Program-made: the position numbers and the translations under genes | Part shown: positions 26,771 to 35,564 of the stretch, piece after piece | How positions within the stretch are numbered: the stretch's first letter is position 1 | Layout: each line of letters starts with the position of its first letter | Source: Paracoccaceae bacterium | GTDB taxonomy: Bacteria > Pseudomonadota > Alphaproteobacteria > Rhodobacterales > Rhodobacteraceae | NCBI GenBank assembly: GCA_002683685.1 | Contig: NYTV01000119.1 | Location: 1 to 40,183, forward strand | DNA: 40,183 nt | Reading direction: 5' to 3' | Notes under the pieces: model-generated | The model's input: only the letters and a program-made list of their open reading frames with translations | The model's database searches: none | Told to the model about the DNA's origin: nothing

Positions 26771-26998
26771 TTAAGAGTCGTCACCTGCATCGGGATCCAC
26801 TTGACCGATGCCTTTAAAGACAAATTTCAGTGGAAACGCCCATGCGGTGCCGAGCACAACATATAAGATGAATTCCAAGAGCTTTGGCAGCACAGGCAGC
26901 AGCGCCACAAGGTTCACGGCCAAGACTGCATAGACCGGCAAGCCGATAACCAAGATCAGCAGCGACCAACGACGGCGGGCTTTGTAACTCAGAGCCAT
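26771..26998 (-). CDS. DUF2842 family membrane protein
   Basis: A 75-residue protein that starts [13 protein letters not shown] and has two hydrophobic helices (about 12-33 and 42-62), with GTAWAFPLKFVFKGIGQVDPD near the end. These are the features of DUF2842, a small alphaproteobacterial membrane protein of unknown function. The ATG at 26998 overlaps the purA stop by one base (TGATG), so it is cotranscribed and translationally coupled with purA. Confidence 0.85.
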   Translation of the reverse strand: MALSYKARRRWSLLILVIGLPVYAVLAVNLVALLPVLPKLLEFILYVVLGTAWAFPLKFVFKGIGQVDPDAGDDS

Positions 26999-28290
26999 CA
27001 GTCTGCAAACGGATCTGTAACGAGGATGGTGTCTTCGCGCTCTGGCGAAGTCGAGACCAGCGCCACGGGGCAATCAATCAGCTCCTCAATACGCCGCACA
27101 TACTTAATCGCCTGCGCAGGTAAATCCGCCCAAGAGCGCGCGCCGGCGGTACTGCCGGACCACCCTTCGATGGTTTCATAGATCGGTGTCACGCGGGCTT
27201 GCGCATCGGCGGCGGTGGGCAGGTAATCCAGCCGTTCGCCATCCAAATCATATGCCACACAAATTTTCAGCTCTTCAAACCCGTCTAACACGTCCAATTT
27301 GGTCAGTGAGATGCCATTCACACCAGAGGTCGCGCAGGTTTGCCGAACCAGACAGGCGTCAAACCAGCCGCAGCGGCGCTTGCGCCCGGTGGTGGTGCCA
27401 AATTCATGCCCACGTTCGCCAAGTTGCTGGCCATCGGCATCATCCAACTCCGTGGGAAACGGACCTTCACCGACGCGGGTGGTATAGGCTTTGGTGATTC
27501 CCAATACATAATCAATCGCACCCGGTCCAATGCCCGTGCCTGTGGCCGCTTGACCGGCAATCACATTCGAGGATGTCACGAAAGGATAGGTGCCAAAGTC
27601 AATATCCAGAAGAGCACCCTGCGCCCCCTCAAATAAGATCCGCTTCCCAGCCTTGCGTTTTTCGTTCAACACTTTCCAGACCGGCGCTGCAAAGGGCAAT
27701 ATCTGCACCGCAATTTCACGCAACTGCGCCAATAAGCCTGCGCGGTCTACAGGCTCAAGACCCAGACCTTTGCGCAAGGGGTTATGATGCAGCAAGGCGC
27801 GATCGACGCGCAGTTCCAGAGTGACTGTATCCGCCAAATCGGCCACACGGATCACCCGTCGACCGACTTTATCTTCATAACACGGGCCAATGCCGCGACC
27901 CGTTGTGCCGATTTTCGCAACCGATACCTGACCTTCACGCGCCCGATCCAGCTCACCATGATAGGGCATAATCAAAGGAGTATTTTCCGCGATCATTAGG
28001 TTTTCTGGCGTTATATCAACTCCCTGACCGCGAATTCCGTCAATCTCTTTGACCAGGTGCCAAGGATCCAGCACCACACCATTGCCAATGACCGATAATT
28101 TGCCGCCGCGCACGACGCCGGAGGGTAAAGCATGCAGCTTATAGACAGCCTCCCCGATCACGAGCGTATGACCGGCATTGTGACCGCCTTGGAAGCGCGC
28201 AATCACATCGGCGCGTTCGGAAAGCCAATCCACGATCTTGCCTTTGCCTTCGTCACCCCATTGGGTGCCCACCACAACAACATTGGCCAT
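26998..28290 (-). CDS. purA: adenylosuccinate synthetase
   Basis: PurA makes adenylosuccinate from IMP, GTP and aspartate, the first committed step to AMP. The 430-residue protein has the GTP-binding [13 protein letters not shown] at the N-terminus, [22 protein letters not shown], the IMP-binding region [23 protein letters not shown] and the C-terminal KLDVLDG motif. Length is typical. AGAGG precedes the ATG at 28290. It is divergent from secG. Confidence 0.96.
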   Translation of the reverse strand: MANVVVVGTQWGDEGKGKIVDWLSERADVIARFQGGHNAGHTLVIGEAVYKLHALPSGVVRGGKLSVIGNGVVLDPWHLVKEIDGIRGQGVDITPENLMIAENTPLIMPYHGELDRAREGQVSVAKIGTTGRGIGPCYEDKVGRRVIRVADLADTVTLELRVDRALLHHNPLRKGLGLEPVDRAGLLAQLREIAVQILPFAAPVWKVLNEKRKAGKRILFEGAQGALLDIDFGTYPFVTSSNVIAGQAATGTGIGPGAIDYVLGITKAYTTRVGEGPFPTELDDADGQQLGERGHEFGTTTGRKRRCGWFDACLVRQTCATSGVNGISLTKLDVLDGFEELKICVAYDLDGERLDYLPTAADAQARVTPIYETIEGWSGSTAGARSWADLPAQAIKYVRRIEELIDCPVALVSTSPEREDTILVTDPFAD

Positions 28291-28474
28291 AACTTGTCCT
28301 CTTTCGATCGGATCAAAACGAGGGCCGTATAGCGGGGATCAAGGGCAAGGGAAACTGCTAACTTGCCGCGGAATGGCAAAGCTGCGTTTTGGAGCAATTT
28401 AGAGCGCAAACCCAGGCACCAACTCAGACCGCGGCCCATGAAGCGCCATATGGGGCCGATGCCTCAGTTTTGAC

Positions 28475-28503
28475 TTGGCAAATGAGTTATCCTTGCTTAG
28501 ATA
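28475..28503 (+). promoter_or_regulatory. secG: candidate secG promoter
   Basis: TTGGCA (28475-28480) and TAGATA (28498-28503) are spaced by 17 nt, about 27 nt upstream of the secG ATG. The -35 box matches 5 of 6 and the -10 box 3 of 6. The rest of the 239-nt purA-secG intergenic region shows no other clear feature. Confidence 0.4.
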
Positions 28504-28529
28504 GCCTCTGACCTGAATTGGAAATTCGT

Positions 28530-28883
28530 ATGCAAAATGTCGTCTTGATCATCCACCTTCTTCTGGCCATCTCGTTGATTGGCCTGGTTCTGTTGCAACG
28601 CTCTGAAGGTGGCGGCCTTGGAATGGGCGGCGGCGGTGCTGGCGGTGGCGCAATGTCTGGTCGCGCAGCGGCCTCGGCTTTGACCAAGCTGACCTGGGGT
28701 CTGGCGATTGCCTTCATCTGCACCTCTCTGGCCTTAACTATTCTTCAAGTGCAAAAATCTTCTGGCAGCTCAGTTGTGGATCAATTGATGCCAGCCTCGG
28801 AGCAAAACACACCGGTCGATGCTGACGCGCTTTTGCCGCCTTCGGCTGAGGGTTCCGCGCCGCTTTTGCCAGTTGCAGAATAA
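28530..28883 (+). CDS. secG: preprotein translocase subunit SecG
   Basis: SecG is the small auxiliary subunit of the SecYEG translocon. The 117-residue protein has two membrane helices (about 3-24 and 51-72) around a Gly-rich loop (LQRSEGGGLGMGGGGAGG), the standard SecG pattern, and an extended polar C-terminal tail, as in other alphaproteobacteria. The ATG at 28530 has a weak GGAA upstream; an in-frame TTG 12 bases earlier is less likely. PyrG follows after 151 nt without an obvious terminator. Confidence 0.92.
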   Translation: MQNVVLIIHLLLAISLIGLVLLQRSEGGGLGMGGGGAGGGAMSGRAAASALTKLTWGLAIAFICTSLALTILQVQKSSGSSVVDQLMPASEQNTPVDADALLPPSAEGSAPLLPVAE

Positions 28884-29034
28884 TCCACCCCTAAATATGG
28901 CAGCACCAATACATTTAACCGCTTTATCTTGATCATCAGATTGCAGAATCACCTCGGAGCTGTTACTACTTTAATCCCGTGGTGAGGCGCATGCTTCTTG
29001 CCGAAAATTCGAAACTACGGGGATCTCTTTATTT

Positions 29035-30678
29035 ATGGCGCGTTATGTATTTATCACCGGCGGTGTTGTGTCTTCTCTTGGCAAAGGCTTGGCATCTGCG
29101 GCCCTAGGCGCCCTCCTACAGGCCCGCGGCTTTTCCGTAAGACTGCGGAAACTTGATCCCTATCTCAACGTTGATCCCGGCACGATGTCCCCCTTTGAAC
29201 ATGGAGAGGTCTTCGTCACCGATGATGGCGCGGAAACGGATCTGGATTTGGGCCATTACGAACGGTTCACCGGTGTGGCCGCAAGGATGACTGATTCTGT
29301 CTCTTCGGGTCGAATCTATTCAACCGTTTTGGAAAAAGAACGCCGTGGCGACTATTTGGGCAAAACCATTCAAGTTGTGCCCCATGTGACCAACGAAATT
29401 AAAGAGTTTTTGAAAGTCGGCGATGATGAGGTCGATTTTATGCTCTGCGAAATTGGCGGCACAGTGGGCGATATTGAAGGCCTGCCGTTTTTCGAAGCCA
29501 TTCGCCAATTCTCCCACGACAAGCCGCGCGGGGAATGTATTTTTATGCATCTCACGCTTTTGCCTTATCTTGCCGCCAGCGGCGAGCTAAAGACAAAACC
29601 CACGCAGCACAGCGTTAAAGAATTGCAATCCATTGGGATTGCTCCAGATATTTTGGTCTGCCGGTCCGAACACCCCATTCCCGACAAAGAACGGGAAAAA
29701 ATCGCCCTATTTTGCAATGTGCGCCGCGATGCGGTGGTCGCCGCATATGATCTTAATTCCATCTATGAAGCTCCCTTGGCCTATCACGCCCAGGGGCTTG
29801 ACCAAGCCGTTTTGGATGCTTTCAATATCTCCCCCGCGCCACAGCCCGAGCTAAGCAAATGGGAAGATGTACAAGACCGGGCAAACAATCCAGAGGGTGC
29901 GGTGAAGGTCGCTATTGTCGGTAAATACACACAGCTAGAAGACGCCTATAAATCCATAAAAGAGGCGCTCACCCATGGCGGCATGTCCAATCGGGTGAAG
30001 GTCAATGTCGAATGGGTTGATGCCGAAGTCTTCGATCACGAAGACGCCGCGCCGCATCTCGAGGGGTTCCACGCCATATTGGTCCCTGGCGGTTTTGGCG
30101 AGCGCGGCACGGAAGGCAAAATCAAAGCGGCGCAATTCGCGCGTGAGCGTCAAGTACCCTATCTCGGTATCTGCCTTGGTATGCAAATGGCGGTGATAGA
30201 AGCCGCCCGTAACCTATCCAACGTGGCAAATGCCGGATCAGAAGAATTTGACCATGAGGCCGGCGAAAAGCGTTTTACCCCTGTGGTCTATCACCTGAAA
30301 GAATGGGTGCAGGGCAATCACCGGGTGCGGCGCAACGAAGATGACGATAAGGGCGGCACCATGCGCCTTGGTGCCTATAATGCCACTTTGAACCCAGAGT
30401 CATTGGTGGCGAAAATCTATGGCAGCACCGCCATCGAAGAGCGCCATCGTCACCGCTATGAAGTCGACATCCAATTTCGCCAGCAGCTCGAAGAGAAAGG
30501 GCTGATCTTCTCAGGCATGTCCCCTGACGGACGCTTGCCAGAGATTGTTGAGGTTAAAGACCACCCCTGGTTTATTGGTGTTCAATTTCATCCAGAATTG
30601 AAATCCAAACCATTCGCACCGCATCCTTTGTTCCGCGATTTTGTCCGCGCTGCCAAAGAAATGAGCCGTTTGGTCTAA
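29035..30678 (+). CDS. pyrG: CTP synthase
   Basis: PyrG converts UTP to CTP using ATP and glutamine. The 547-residue protein has the N-terminal synthetase domain ([20 protein letters not shown], then [20 protein letters not shown]) and a C-terminal class I glutaminase domain with GGFGERG, the nucleophilic cysteine in [10 protein letters not shown] and the His/Glu pair in VQFHPE. All known blocks are present and the length is typical. Start ATG at 29035 has only a distant GGGGA upstream. DUF1330 follows after 18 nt. Confidence 0.97.
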   Translation: MARYVFITGGVVSSLGKGLASAALGALLQARGFSVRLRKLDPYLNVDPGTMSPFEHGEVFVTDDGAETDLDLGHYERFTGVAARMTDSVSSGRIYSTVLEKERRGDYLGKTIQVVPHVTNEIKEFLKVGDDEVDFMLCEIGGTVGDIEGLPFFEAIRQFSHDKPRGECIFMHLTLLPYLAASGELKTKPTQHSVKELQSIGIAPDILVCRSEHPIPDKEREKIALFCNVRRDAVVAAYDLNSIYEAPLAYHAQGLDQAVLDAFNISPAPQPELSKWEDVQDRANNPEGAVKVAIVGKYTQLEDAYKSIKEALTHGGMSNRVKVNVEWVDAEVFDHEDAAPHLEGFHAILVPGGFGERGTEGKIKAAQFARERQVPYLGICLGMQMAVIEAARNLSNVANAGSEEFDHEAGEKRFTPVVYHLKEWVQGNHRVRRNEDDDKGGTMRLGAYNATLNPESLVAKIYGSTAIEERHRHRYEVDIQFRQQLEEKGLIFSGMSPDGRLPEIVEVKDHPWFIGVQFHPELKSKPFAPHPLFRDFVRAAKEMSRLV

Positions 30679-30696
30679 CAAACAATGGAGGGCCCT

Positions 30697-30990
30697 ATGG
30701 CCAAAGGATATTGGATCGCCCACAATCAGATCAGTGATGCTGAGGCCTATGAGGCCTATAAGATCGCTGCTGCGCCCGCTCTGCGTGCCTATGAGGGCAA
30801 GTTTCTTGTGCGCGCGGGTGCCGCTGAATTTCCCGAAGGCCAGATGCGCCCCCGAACCATTGTGATTGAATTTCCAAGCCTTCAAGCGGCGCAAGATTGT
30901 TACAACAGTTCGGCATATCAAGCGGCAAAAGCCCTGCGCACTCCCGTCTCCATTGGGGATCTGGTAATTGTCGAAGGATATGACGGCTAA
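30697..30990 (+). CDS. DUF1330 family protein
   Basis: A 97-residue single-domain protein of the DUF1330 family, with a dimeric alpha-beta barrel (ferredoxin-like) fold. The typical segments are KGYWIAHNQISD at the start, the YEGKFLVRAG block and VIEFPSLQAAQDCYNSSAYQ. Function is unknown. The ATG at 30697 has a good GGAGGG; the frame is open from an upstream ATG overlapping that site. It is 18 nt after pyrG, probably in the same transcript. Confidence 0.9.
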   Translation: MAKGYWIAHNQISDAEAYEAYKIAAAPALRAYEGKFLVRAGAAEFPEGQMRPRTIVIEFPSLQAAQDCYNSSAYQAAKALRTPVSIGDLVIVEGYDG

Positions 30991-31023
30991 TCAGCGCCGC
31001 AGTCCCAACTCTTGAGGCCCCTT

Positions 31024-31443
31024 ATGTTTGCATCTTTGTTTTCGTCAAAATCCTCGGACAAGGCTCGGGATATCACCGCCCCTGAAGCCATGGCCGCCCT
31101 GATGGTGCGAATTGCCAAATCGGATGATGAATATTCCGCCACAGAAATCGCAAGGATTGATGCCGTACTTGGCCTGCTTTATCAATTGACCGCGGATCAA
31201 GCTGCCGACCTGCGCCAGACTGCCGAGGCGCTTGAGGCCGAAGCACCCGACACTGTGCGCTTCACCCGCGCAATTAAAGAAGAAGTCCCCTATGAGGAGC
31301 GCTTCAATGTCGTGCGGGCGCTGTGGCAAGTTGTTCTGGCCGACGGGGCCCGCGATGCGGAAGAAGACGCGCTGATGCGCCTTTTGGCAAGTCTGCTTGG
31401 TGTGAATGACCGCGACAGCGCGATTGCCCGCAAACAGGCCTAG
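31024..31443 (+). CDS. TerB-like tellurite resistance family protein
   Basis: A 139-residue, all-alpha protein with the TerB-like fold: an N-terminal IT.PEAMAALMVRIAKSDDEYSATE segment, and the second half with ALWQVVLADGARDAEEDALMRLLASLLGV containing acidic metal-binding-type residues. Most such proteins have no proven tellurite role; in proteobacteria they are annotated only by fold. The start ATG at 31024 is preceded by GAGG. It is followed by the PhnD-like gene after 4 nt, so the two are probably translated together. Confidence 0.85.
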   Translation: MFASLFSSKSSDKARDITAPEAMAALMVRIAKSDDEYSATEIARIDAVLGLLYQLTADQAADLRQTAEALEAEAPDTVRFTRAIKEEVPYEERFNVVRALWQVVLADGARDAEEDALMRLLASLLGVNDRDSAIARKQA

Positions 31444-31447
31444 TCCC

Positions 31448-32164
31448 ATGATCGCGCATCTGCCGATGTATGACGTGCCAGCCAATCGCGCCGCACACCG
31501 GCGTCTTTGGCAGGCGCTACAAGACCACCTGCCCGATGCGCCGAATTTAAACCCGCCAAGCGCGGATTTGATGGACGATTGGCTCAGCCCAAATCTCTAC
31601 CTGTCCCAGACCTGCGGCCTGCCCTATCGCGCGGCGCTGCACGGCCAGGTGCAGCTGATTGCCACGCCAGACAATCACAGTCCAAATTGCCCGCCAGGTT
31701 ATTACTGCTCGGTGCTCCTGGCCCGTCAGGGCGCTGCTCCAGACCTTGCGGCCAATGATTTTACCTTGGCTTACAATGAGCGGCTGTCGCAATCGGGCTG
31801 GGCCGCTCCACAGTCGATCGGCCTCACAGGCGCAAAACGGCTGCAAACCGGTGGGCATGCTGCATCTGCCCGCGCTGTTTTGGAAGGACGGGCTGATCTG
31901 GCTGCTGTGGATGCGCTGACCTGGCATTTTCTGAAACGCGATTGGGACAAGGCGGATGGGCTGGAAATCTGCGCCACCACTCCTGCGACGCCAGCACTGC
32001 CCTATATCACCGCTTTGGGCCAAAACGCCGCCGCCCTCCGCGAGGCTCTGCGACAGGCGATTCTTTCGATTAGCCCCAAAGACCGAGAAACACTTCAAAT
32101 ATTTGGTCTCACTGAGATCAGCGCAGAGGCTTATTTAAAACTACCGCTGCCTCCGTCCCCTTAA
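31448..32164 (+). CDS. PhnD/SsuA-type substrate-binding-like protein without signal peptide
   Basis: A 238-residue protein with the periplasmic-binding type II fold seen in PhnD/SsuA families. Visible blocks are LSQTCGLPYR in the first lobe, YYCSVLLARQGA, and the second lobe's GGHAASARAVLEGRADLAAVDALTW, a pattern close to phosphonate- and phosphite-binding proteins. Unlike those it has no N-terminal signal sequence and begins MIAHLPMYDVPAN, so the product is likely cytoplasmic or a sensor. The ligand is unknown. It starts 4 nt after the TerB-like gene and ends 78 nt before the ABC-transporter operon. Confidence 0.8.
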   Translation: MIAHLPMYDVPANRAAHRRLWQALQDHLPDAPNLNPPSADLMDDWLSPNLYLSQTCGLPYRAALHGQVQLIATPDNHSPNCPPGYYCSVLLARQGAAPDLAANDFTLAYNERLSQSGWAAPQSIGLTGAKRLQTGGHAASARAVLEGRADLAAVDALTWHFLKRDWDKADGLEICATTPATPALPYITALGQNAAALREALRQAILSISPKDRETLQIFGLTEISAEAYLKLPLPPSP

Positions 32165-32187
32165 TTTGACCAGATGCCGCTTTTGGA

Positions 32188-32217
32188 TTGCGAGACGCGC
32201 CCTTCCTCGCCTAGTAT
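32188..32217 (+). promoter_or_regulatory. candidate promoter of the ABC/amine operon
   Basis: TTGCGA (32188-32193) and TAGTAT (32212-32217) are 18 nt apart. The transcript would begin about 20 nt before the GTG of the ATPase gene, consistent with a short leader. The -35 box resembles the one at the rrn candidate. Confidence 0.45.
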
Positions 32218-32242
32218 CTGCTCTTGAAAGGCGGGGGTTTTC

Positions 32243-33016
32243 GTGAGTGACCAAAATATACCTGTGATTGAAATAAGAGATCTCCATAAAGCCTATGGCG
32301 ATCTTGAAGTTCTAAAAGGCATCGACATCACCGCAAAGCGTGGTGATGTGGTAGCGCTGATTGGCTCGTCTGGATCTGGGAAATCCACCTTGCTGCGCTG
32401 CTGCAATATGCTGGAGATCAGCCAAGAAGGCACGATTATTTTCCAAGGTGAGGCCGTTCTCTGGAGCTCTGCGGACCACAACCGTCGTCCGGCAGATCCC
32501 ACGCAAGTCACTCGGCTGCGTACCAACCTGTCGATGGTCTTCCAACAGTTCAACCTCTGGGCGCATATGACTATCTTGCAAAATGTCATGGAAGCTCCGG
32601 TAACTGTTCTCAAGCAGGACAAAGTCGAAGTAGAAGCCCGTGCCCGCAAGCTTCTCGACAAAGTGGGTATCGGCGAAAAATGCGATGTCTACCCGGCCCA
32701 GCTGTCTGGCGGGCAACAGCAAAGGGCGGCCATCGCCCGCGCTTTGGCCATGGAACCCGAAGCTCTTTTGTTTGATGAACCCACTTCCGCCCTTGATCCC
32801 GAATTGGAGCAAGAGGTGATCGGCGTCATCAAGGATCTGGCCGCGGAAGGGCGCACCATGCTCATCGTCACCCATGACATGGCCATGGCGCGCGATGTGG
32901 CCAATCACGTTATTTTCTTGCACCAAGGGGTAATTGAGGAACAAGGTCCCCCCGAGACCCTCTTCGGTGCACCGAAATCACAACGGCTTCAGCAGTTTCT
33001 TTCTGCCGTCGCTTAA
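32243..33016 (+). CDS. polar amino acid ABC transporter ATP-binding protein
   Basis: A 257-residue ABC ATPase of the HisP/GlnQ/OccP group. Walker A is GSSGSGKSTLL, the Q-loop segment is SMVFQQFNLWAHMT, the signature is LSGGQQQRAAIARAL and Walker B is LLFDEPTSALDP; the H-loop histidine is in VTHDM. The insert before the Q-loop (about 65-90) is typical of HisP-type ATPases. The start is GTG at 32243 behind a G-rich ribosome-binding site. It is the first gene of the operon that continues to the right edge. Confidence 0.95.
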   Translation: MSDQNIPVIEIRDLHKAYGDLEVLKGIDITAKRGDVVALIGSSGSGKSTLLRCCNMLEISQEGTIIFQGEAVLWSSADHNRRPADPTQVTRLRTNLSMVFQQFNLWAHMTILQNVMEAPVTVLKQDKVEVEARARKLLDKVGIGEKCDVYPAQLSGGQQQRAAIARALAMEPEALLFDEPTSALDPELEQEVIGVIKDLAAEGRTMLIVTHDMAMARDVANHVIFLHQGVIEEQGPPETLFGAPKSQRLQQFLSAVA

Positions 33017-33049
33017 CAACACTCAGCCACATATCTTAGGGAGATACAT

Positions 33050-33763
33050 ATGAACAAGCTGATCTTGACCACCGCCACTTTGGCACTGACCGCTGGCATG
33101 TCTTTTGCCGATACAATCCGGATGGGCACCGAAGGTGCTTACCCCCCCTATAACTTCATCAACGATGCTGGCGAAGTTGACGGTTTCGAGCGTGAATTGG
33201 GCGATGAGCTCTGCACACGCGCTAAGCTGACCTGCGAATGGGTTGTTAACGACTGGGACAGCATCATACCAAACCTTGTGTCCGGCAACTACGACACCAT
33301 CATTGCTGGCATGTCGATCACAGCAGAGCGTGATGAGGTGATAGACTTCACGCAGAACTACACCCAACCTGATCCTTCCGCCTATATGGCGCTCTCAGCT
33401 GATGTGGATCTTTCTGGCGCTGTGATCGCCGCGCAAACCAACACCATTCAAGCCAGCTTTGTGGCCGCCTCTGGCGCCACGCTTGTGGAATTTTCAACAC
33501 CTGAAGAGACCGTTGCGGCCGTGAAAAACGGTGAAGCCGATGCAGTCCTGGCTGATAAATCCTATCTCGCCCCCGTGGTAGAGGGCGATGCCGAGCTGGT
33601 GCTTTTGGAGCAACAAGAGTTGATCGGTGGCGGCGTTGGCATGGGGCTCCGCGAGTCCGATGCAGAGCTGCGCGGCAAATTTGACGCAGCCATTGGCTCT
33701 ATGAAATCGGATGGCTCATTGAACGCCCTGATCGCCAAATGGGGCGTTGGCGAACAATTCTAA
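33050..33763 (+). CDS. periplasmic amino-acid-type substrate-binding protein
   Basis: A 237-residue binding protein of family SBP_bac_3 (LAO/HisJ type). It has a clear signal peptide (MNKLILTTATLALTAGMSFA, cleaved before Asp21). The mature start TIRMGTEGAYPPYNF and the disulfide pair in ELCTRAKLTC are typical of lysine/arginine/octopine-binding relatives. The conserved arginine in GMSITAERDEVIDF and the DAVLAD segment suggest an amino acid or amine head group as ligand. GGGAGA lies upstream of the ATG at 33050. Confidence 0.95.
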   Translation: MNKLILTTATLALTAGMSFADTIRMGTEGAYPPYNFINDAGEVDGFERELGDELCTRAKLTCEWVVNDWDSIIPNLVSGNYDTIIAGMSITAERDEVIDFTQNYTQPDPSAYMALSADVDLSGAVIAAQTNTIQASFVAASGATLVEFSTPEETVAAVKNGEADAVLADKSYLAPVVEGDAELVLLEQQELIGGGVGMGLRESDAELRGKFDAAIGSMKSDGSLNALIAKWGVGEQF

Positions 33764-33776
33764 CTGGCGAAGTTTT

Positions 33777-33799
33777 GGGGCGGGGTTCATCCTCGCCCC
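33777..33799 (+). other. stable hairpin after the binding-protein gene
   Basis: GGGGCGGGG (33777-33785) pairs with CCTCGCCCC (33791-33799) through nine pairs (one G-U) around a 5-nt loop. There is no following T-run. Hairpins at this spot often protect the mRNA of the abundant binding protein and reduce readthrough to the permease genes; that role is inferred. Confidence 0.6.
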
Positions 33800-33897
33800 C
33801 ATTGCGCCGTAACGCCGCCGCATGAGACGGTGCTGCGGCTTTAGAAAAACAATCACCGAAACAGGCCAGCCGATGCCATACTGAAGGTCCCAGTCCG

Positions 33898-34764
33898 ATA
33901 TTTAGCTATTGCTCAGATCCAAGCCTCCTTACCAGCCTGCCTTGGCTCAGCTGCTATCTGACCACGGGCAAGCACCTGTTGTTTTACCAATCCTTCGCAA
34001 CTGTGCTCATCCTTTTGGCTGTCACTGCACCCACGGCGCTTGTGTTCGGCTTTGGCGGCGCCACCTTGGCCCGCGCCCGGCTCTTGCCATTACGACTGAT
34101 CGGCAAAACCTACATCTCCGCTGTGCGCGGCGTGCCCGACATCGCTTTTTTCCTATTTTTCGTGATCGCTTTAGATCAGGGTTTCGAATGGCTGCGCCAC
34201 CAAGCCTTTTGCCCCGATTGGACCGCGCCTATTCGCCAAGGCAATGATTTTGTCGTCTGCGCTGCTGCCAAGCTGCCCTTGGGCACTTCTCCGCAATATG
34301 TGCATGAGATTTACGGGTTTTTTACCGCGGTGCTGACCTTCGCAATCGTCTTTGGAGCCTTTGCCGCCAATGTTCTTTACGGCGCAATGCGCGCTGTGCC
34401 CCAAGCCCAGATAGAAACAGCACAGGCCTATGGTATGCGGCCCGCACAGATATTTTGGCGCATTCTAGTGCCGCAAATGTGGGTCTATGCCCTGCCAGGG
34501 CTGTCTAATCTTTGGATGGTCTTGATCAAAGCCACACCTTTGTTGTTTTTGCTAGGCGTAGAAGATGTCGTCTACTGGGCGCGTGAATTGGGCGGCACAA
34601 AACAGGCGAAATTCTCGGCCTATCCCCATGGCGATTGGCGTATGCAGTATTTTCTGTTTCTATTGGCCTTTTACCTCGTCTTTACCAAAGTCTCTGAAAT
34701 TGTGCTCGAGCGCGTGATGAAGCGCCTCACCCATGGGCAAGGCACATTGGGAGCACGCCCATGA
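33898..34764 (+). CDS. amino acid ABC transporter permease (first), apparent ATA start
   Basis: A permease of the HisQ/HisM class that moves substrate through the inner membrane. The first canonical start in frame is TTG at 33979, but conserved-looking coding sequence (DPSLLTSLPWLSCYL, then TTGKH) continues upstream to ATA at 33898, with GAAGG ten bases before it and no ATG, GTG or TTG back to an in-frame stop at 33823. I therefore take ATA as the start (288 aa). About five helices and the EAA-type ATPase-contact segment IETAQAYGMRPAQIFWR are visible. A loop of about 50 residues between early helices (about 90-140), with two cysteines, is longer than in HisQ. It overlaps the second permease gene by four bases (ATGA). 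Confidence 0.85.
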   Translation: MFSYCSDPSLLTSLPWLSCYLTTGKHLLFYQSFATVLILLAVTAPTALVFGFGGATLARARLLPLRLIGKTYISAVRGVPDIAFFLFFVIALDQGFEWLRHQAFCPDWTAPIRQGNDFVVCAAAKLPLGTSPQYVHEIYGFFTAVLTFAIVFGAFAANVLYGAMRAVPQAQIETAQAYGMRPAQIFWRILVPQMWVYALPGLSNLWMVLIKATPLLFLLGVEDVVYWARELGGTKQAKFSAYPHGDWRMQYFLFLLAFYLVFTKVSEIVLERVMKRLTHGQGTLGARP

Positions 34765-35564
34765 GCTGCCAGCAAACCATTTTGGACTATGGGCTGCGCT
34801 CTTTAGGCTATGGCGAACGCCTGCTGCCCAAGTCTGATTTCACCCTCTGCCAACATTTCACCTTGATAGGGTCGGGCCTCATTTGGAACATCTACTTCGG
34901 AGCTTTGGCACTTTTGATAGGGTTTTTCATTGCCAATGCGATGGCGCTCGCCAGGGCCAGCCCCCGCGCGATTCTGCGCCGGCCGGCCGAATGGTTTATT
35001 CTGATTTTCCGGGGATCTCCGTTATTTATCCAATTTTTCTTGGCCTATTTTATCTTTCTACGCCTCAAGCAGCAAGGCCTTCTGCCTTGGCTGACTGCGG
35101 CACAATTTGGGGCGCTCTTGGTACTGATCCTCAACACCACCGCCTATTCTGCCGAAATATTTTACGGCGCGTTGCGCTCAGTGCCTAACGGGGAGGTCGA
35201 GGCCGCCGATGCCTATGGCCTGACGGGCTGGTCACGCTTTCGCCGCGTGATCTGGCCCACCAGCCTGCGTCTGGCTTGGCCGGCCTATACCAATGAGGCA
35301 ATCTTTCTGTTTCATGCGACGACCTTGGTATTCTTCTCAGGCTTTCCAGCCTGGCAACAGCGCGGAGATGCTCTCTATTACGCCAGCTATTTCGCAGATA
35401 AGACCTTCAACCCTTTCATCGCCTATCCCATTTTGGCCTTTTACTTCATCCTGCTCACTTTGGTGATCATCGGCATTTTTGGCCTTGTCAACGCGCGTCT
35501 CAATCGACATCTTCCAAGCCAAGCGCGCCCGAAACTGCGCTATAGACCACAGGTCATAAGATGA
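34761..35564 (+). CDS. amino acid ABC transporter permease (second)
   Basis: A 267-residue permease of the same class, partner of the preceding one. An N-terminal extension with two cysteines precedes the first helix (about 45-65). The RGSPLFIQFFLAYF segment and the EAA-type loop VEAADAYGLTGWSRFRRVIWP are typical, as is the NEAIFLFHATTLVFF stretch. ATG at 34761 overlaps the first permease stop (ATGA), and its own stop overlaps the following ligase gene by four bases, so three genes are translationally coupled. Confidence 0.93.
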   Translation: MSCQQTILDYGLRSLGYGERLLPKSDFTLCQHFTLIGSGLIWNIYFGALALLIGFFIANAMALARASPRAILRRPAEWFILIFRGSPLFIQFFLAYFIFLRLKQQGLLPWLTAAQFGALLVLILNTTAYSAEIFYGALRSVPNGEVEAADAYGLTGWSRFRRVIWPTSLRLAWPAYTNEAIFLFHATTLVFFSGFPAWQQRGDALYYASYFADKTFNPFIAYPILAFYFILLTLVIIGIFGLVNARLNRHLPSQARPKLRYRPQVIR

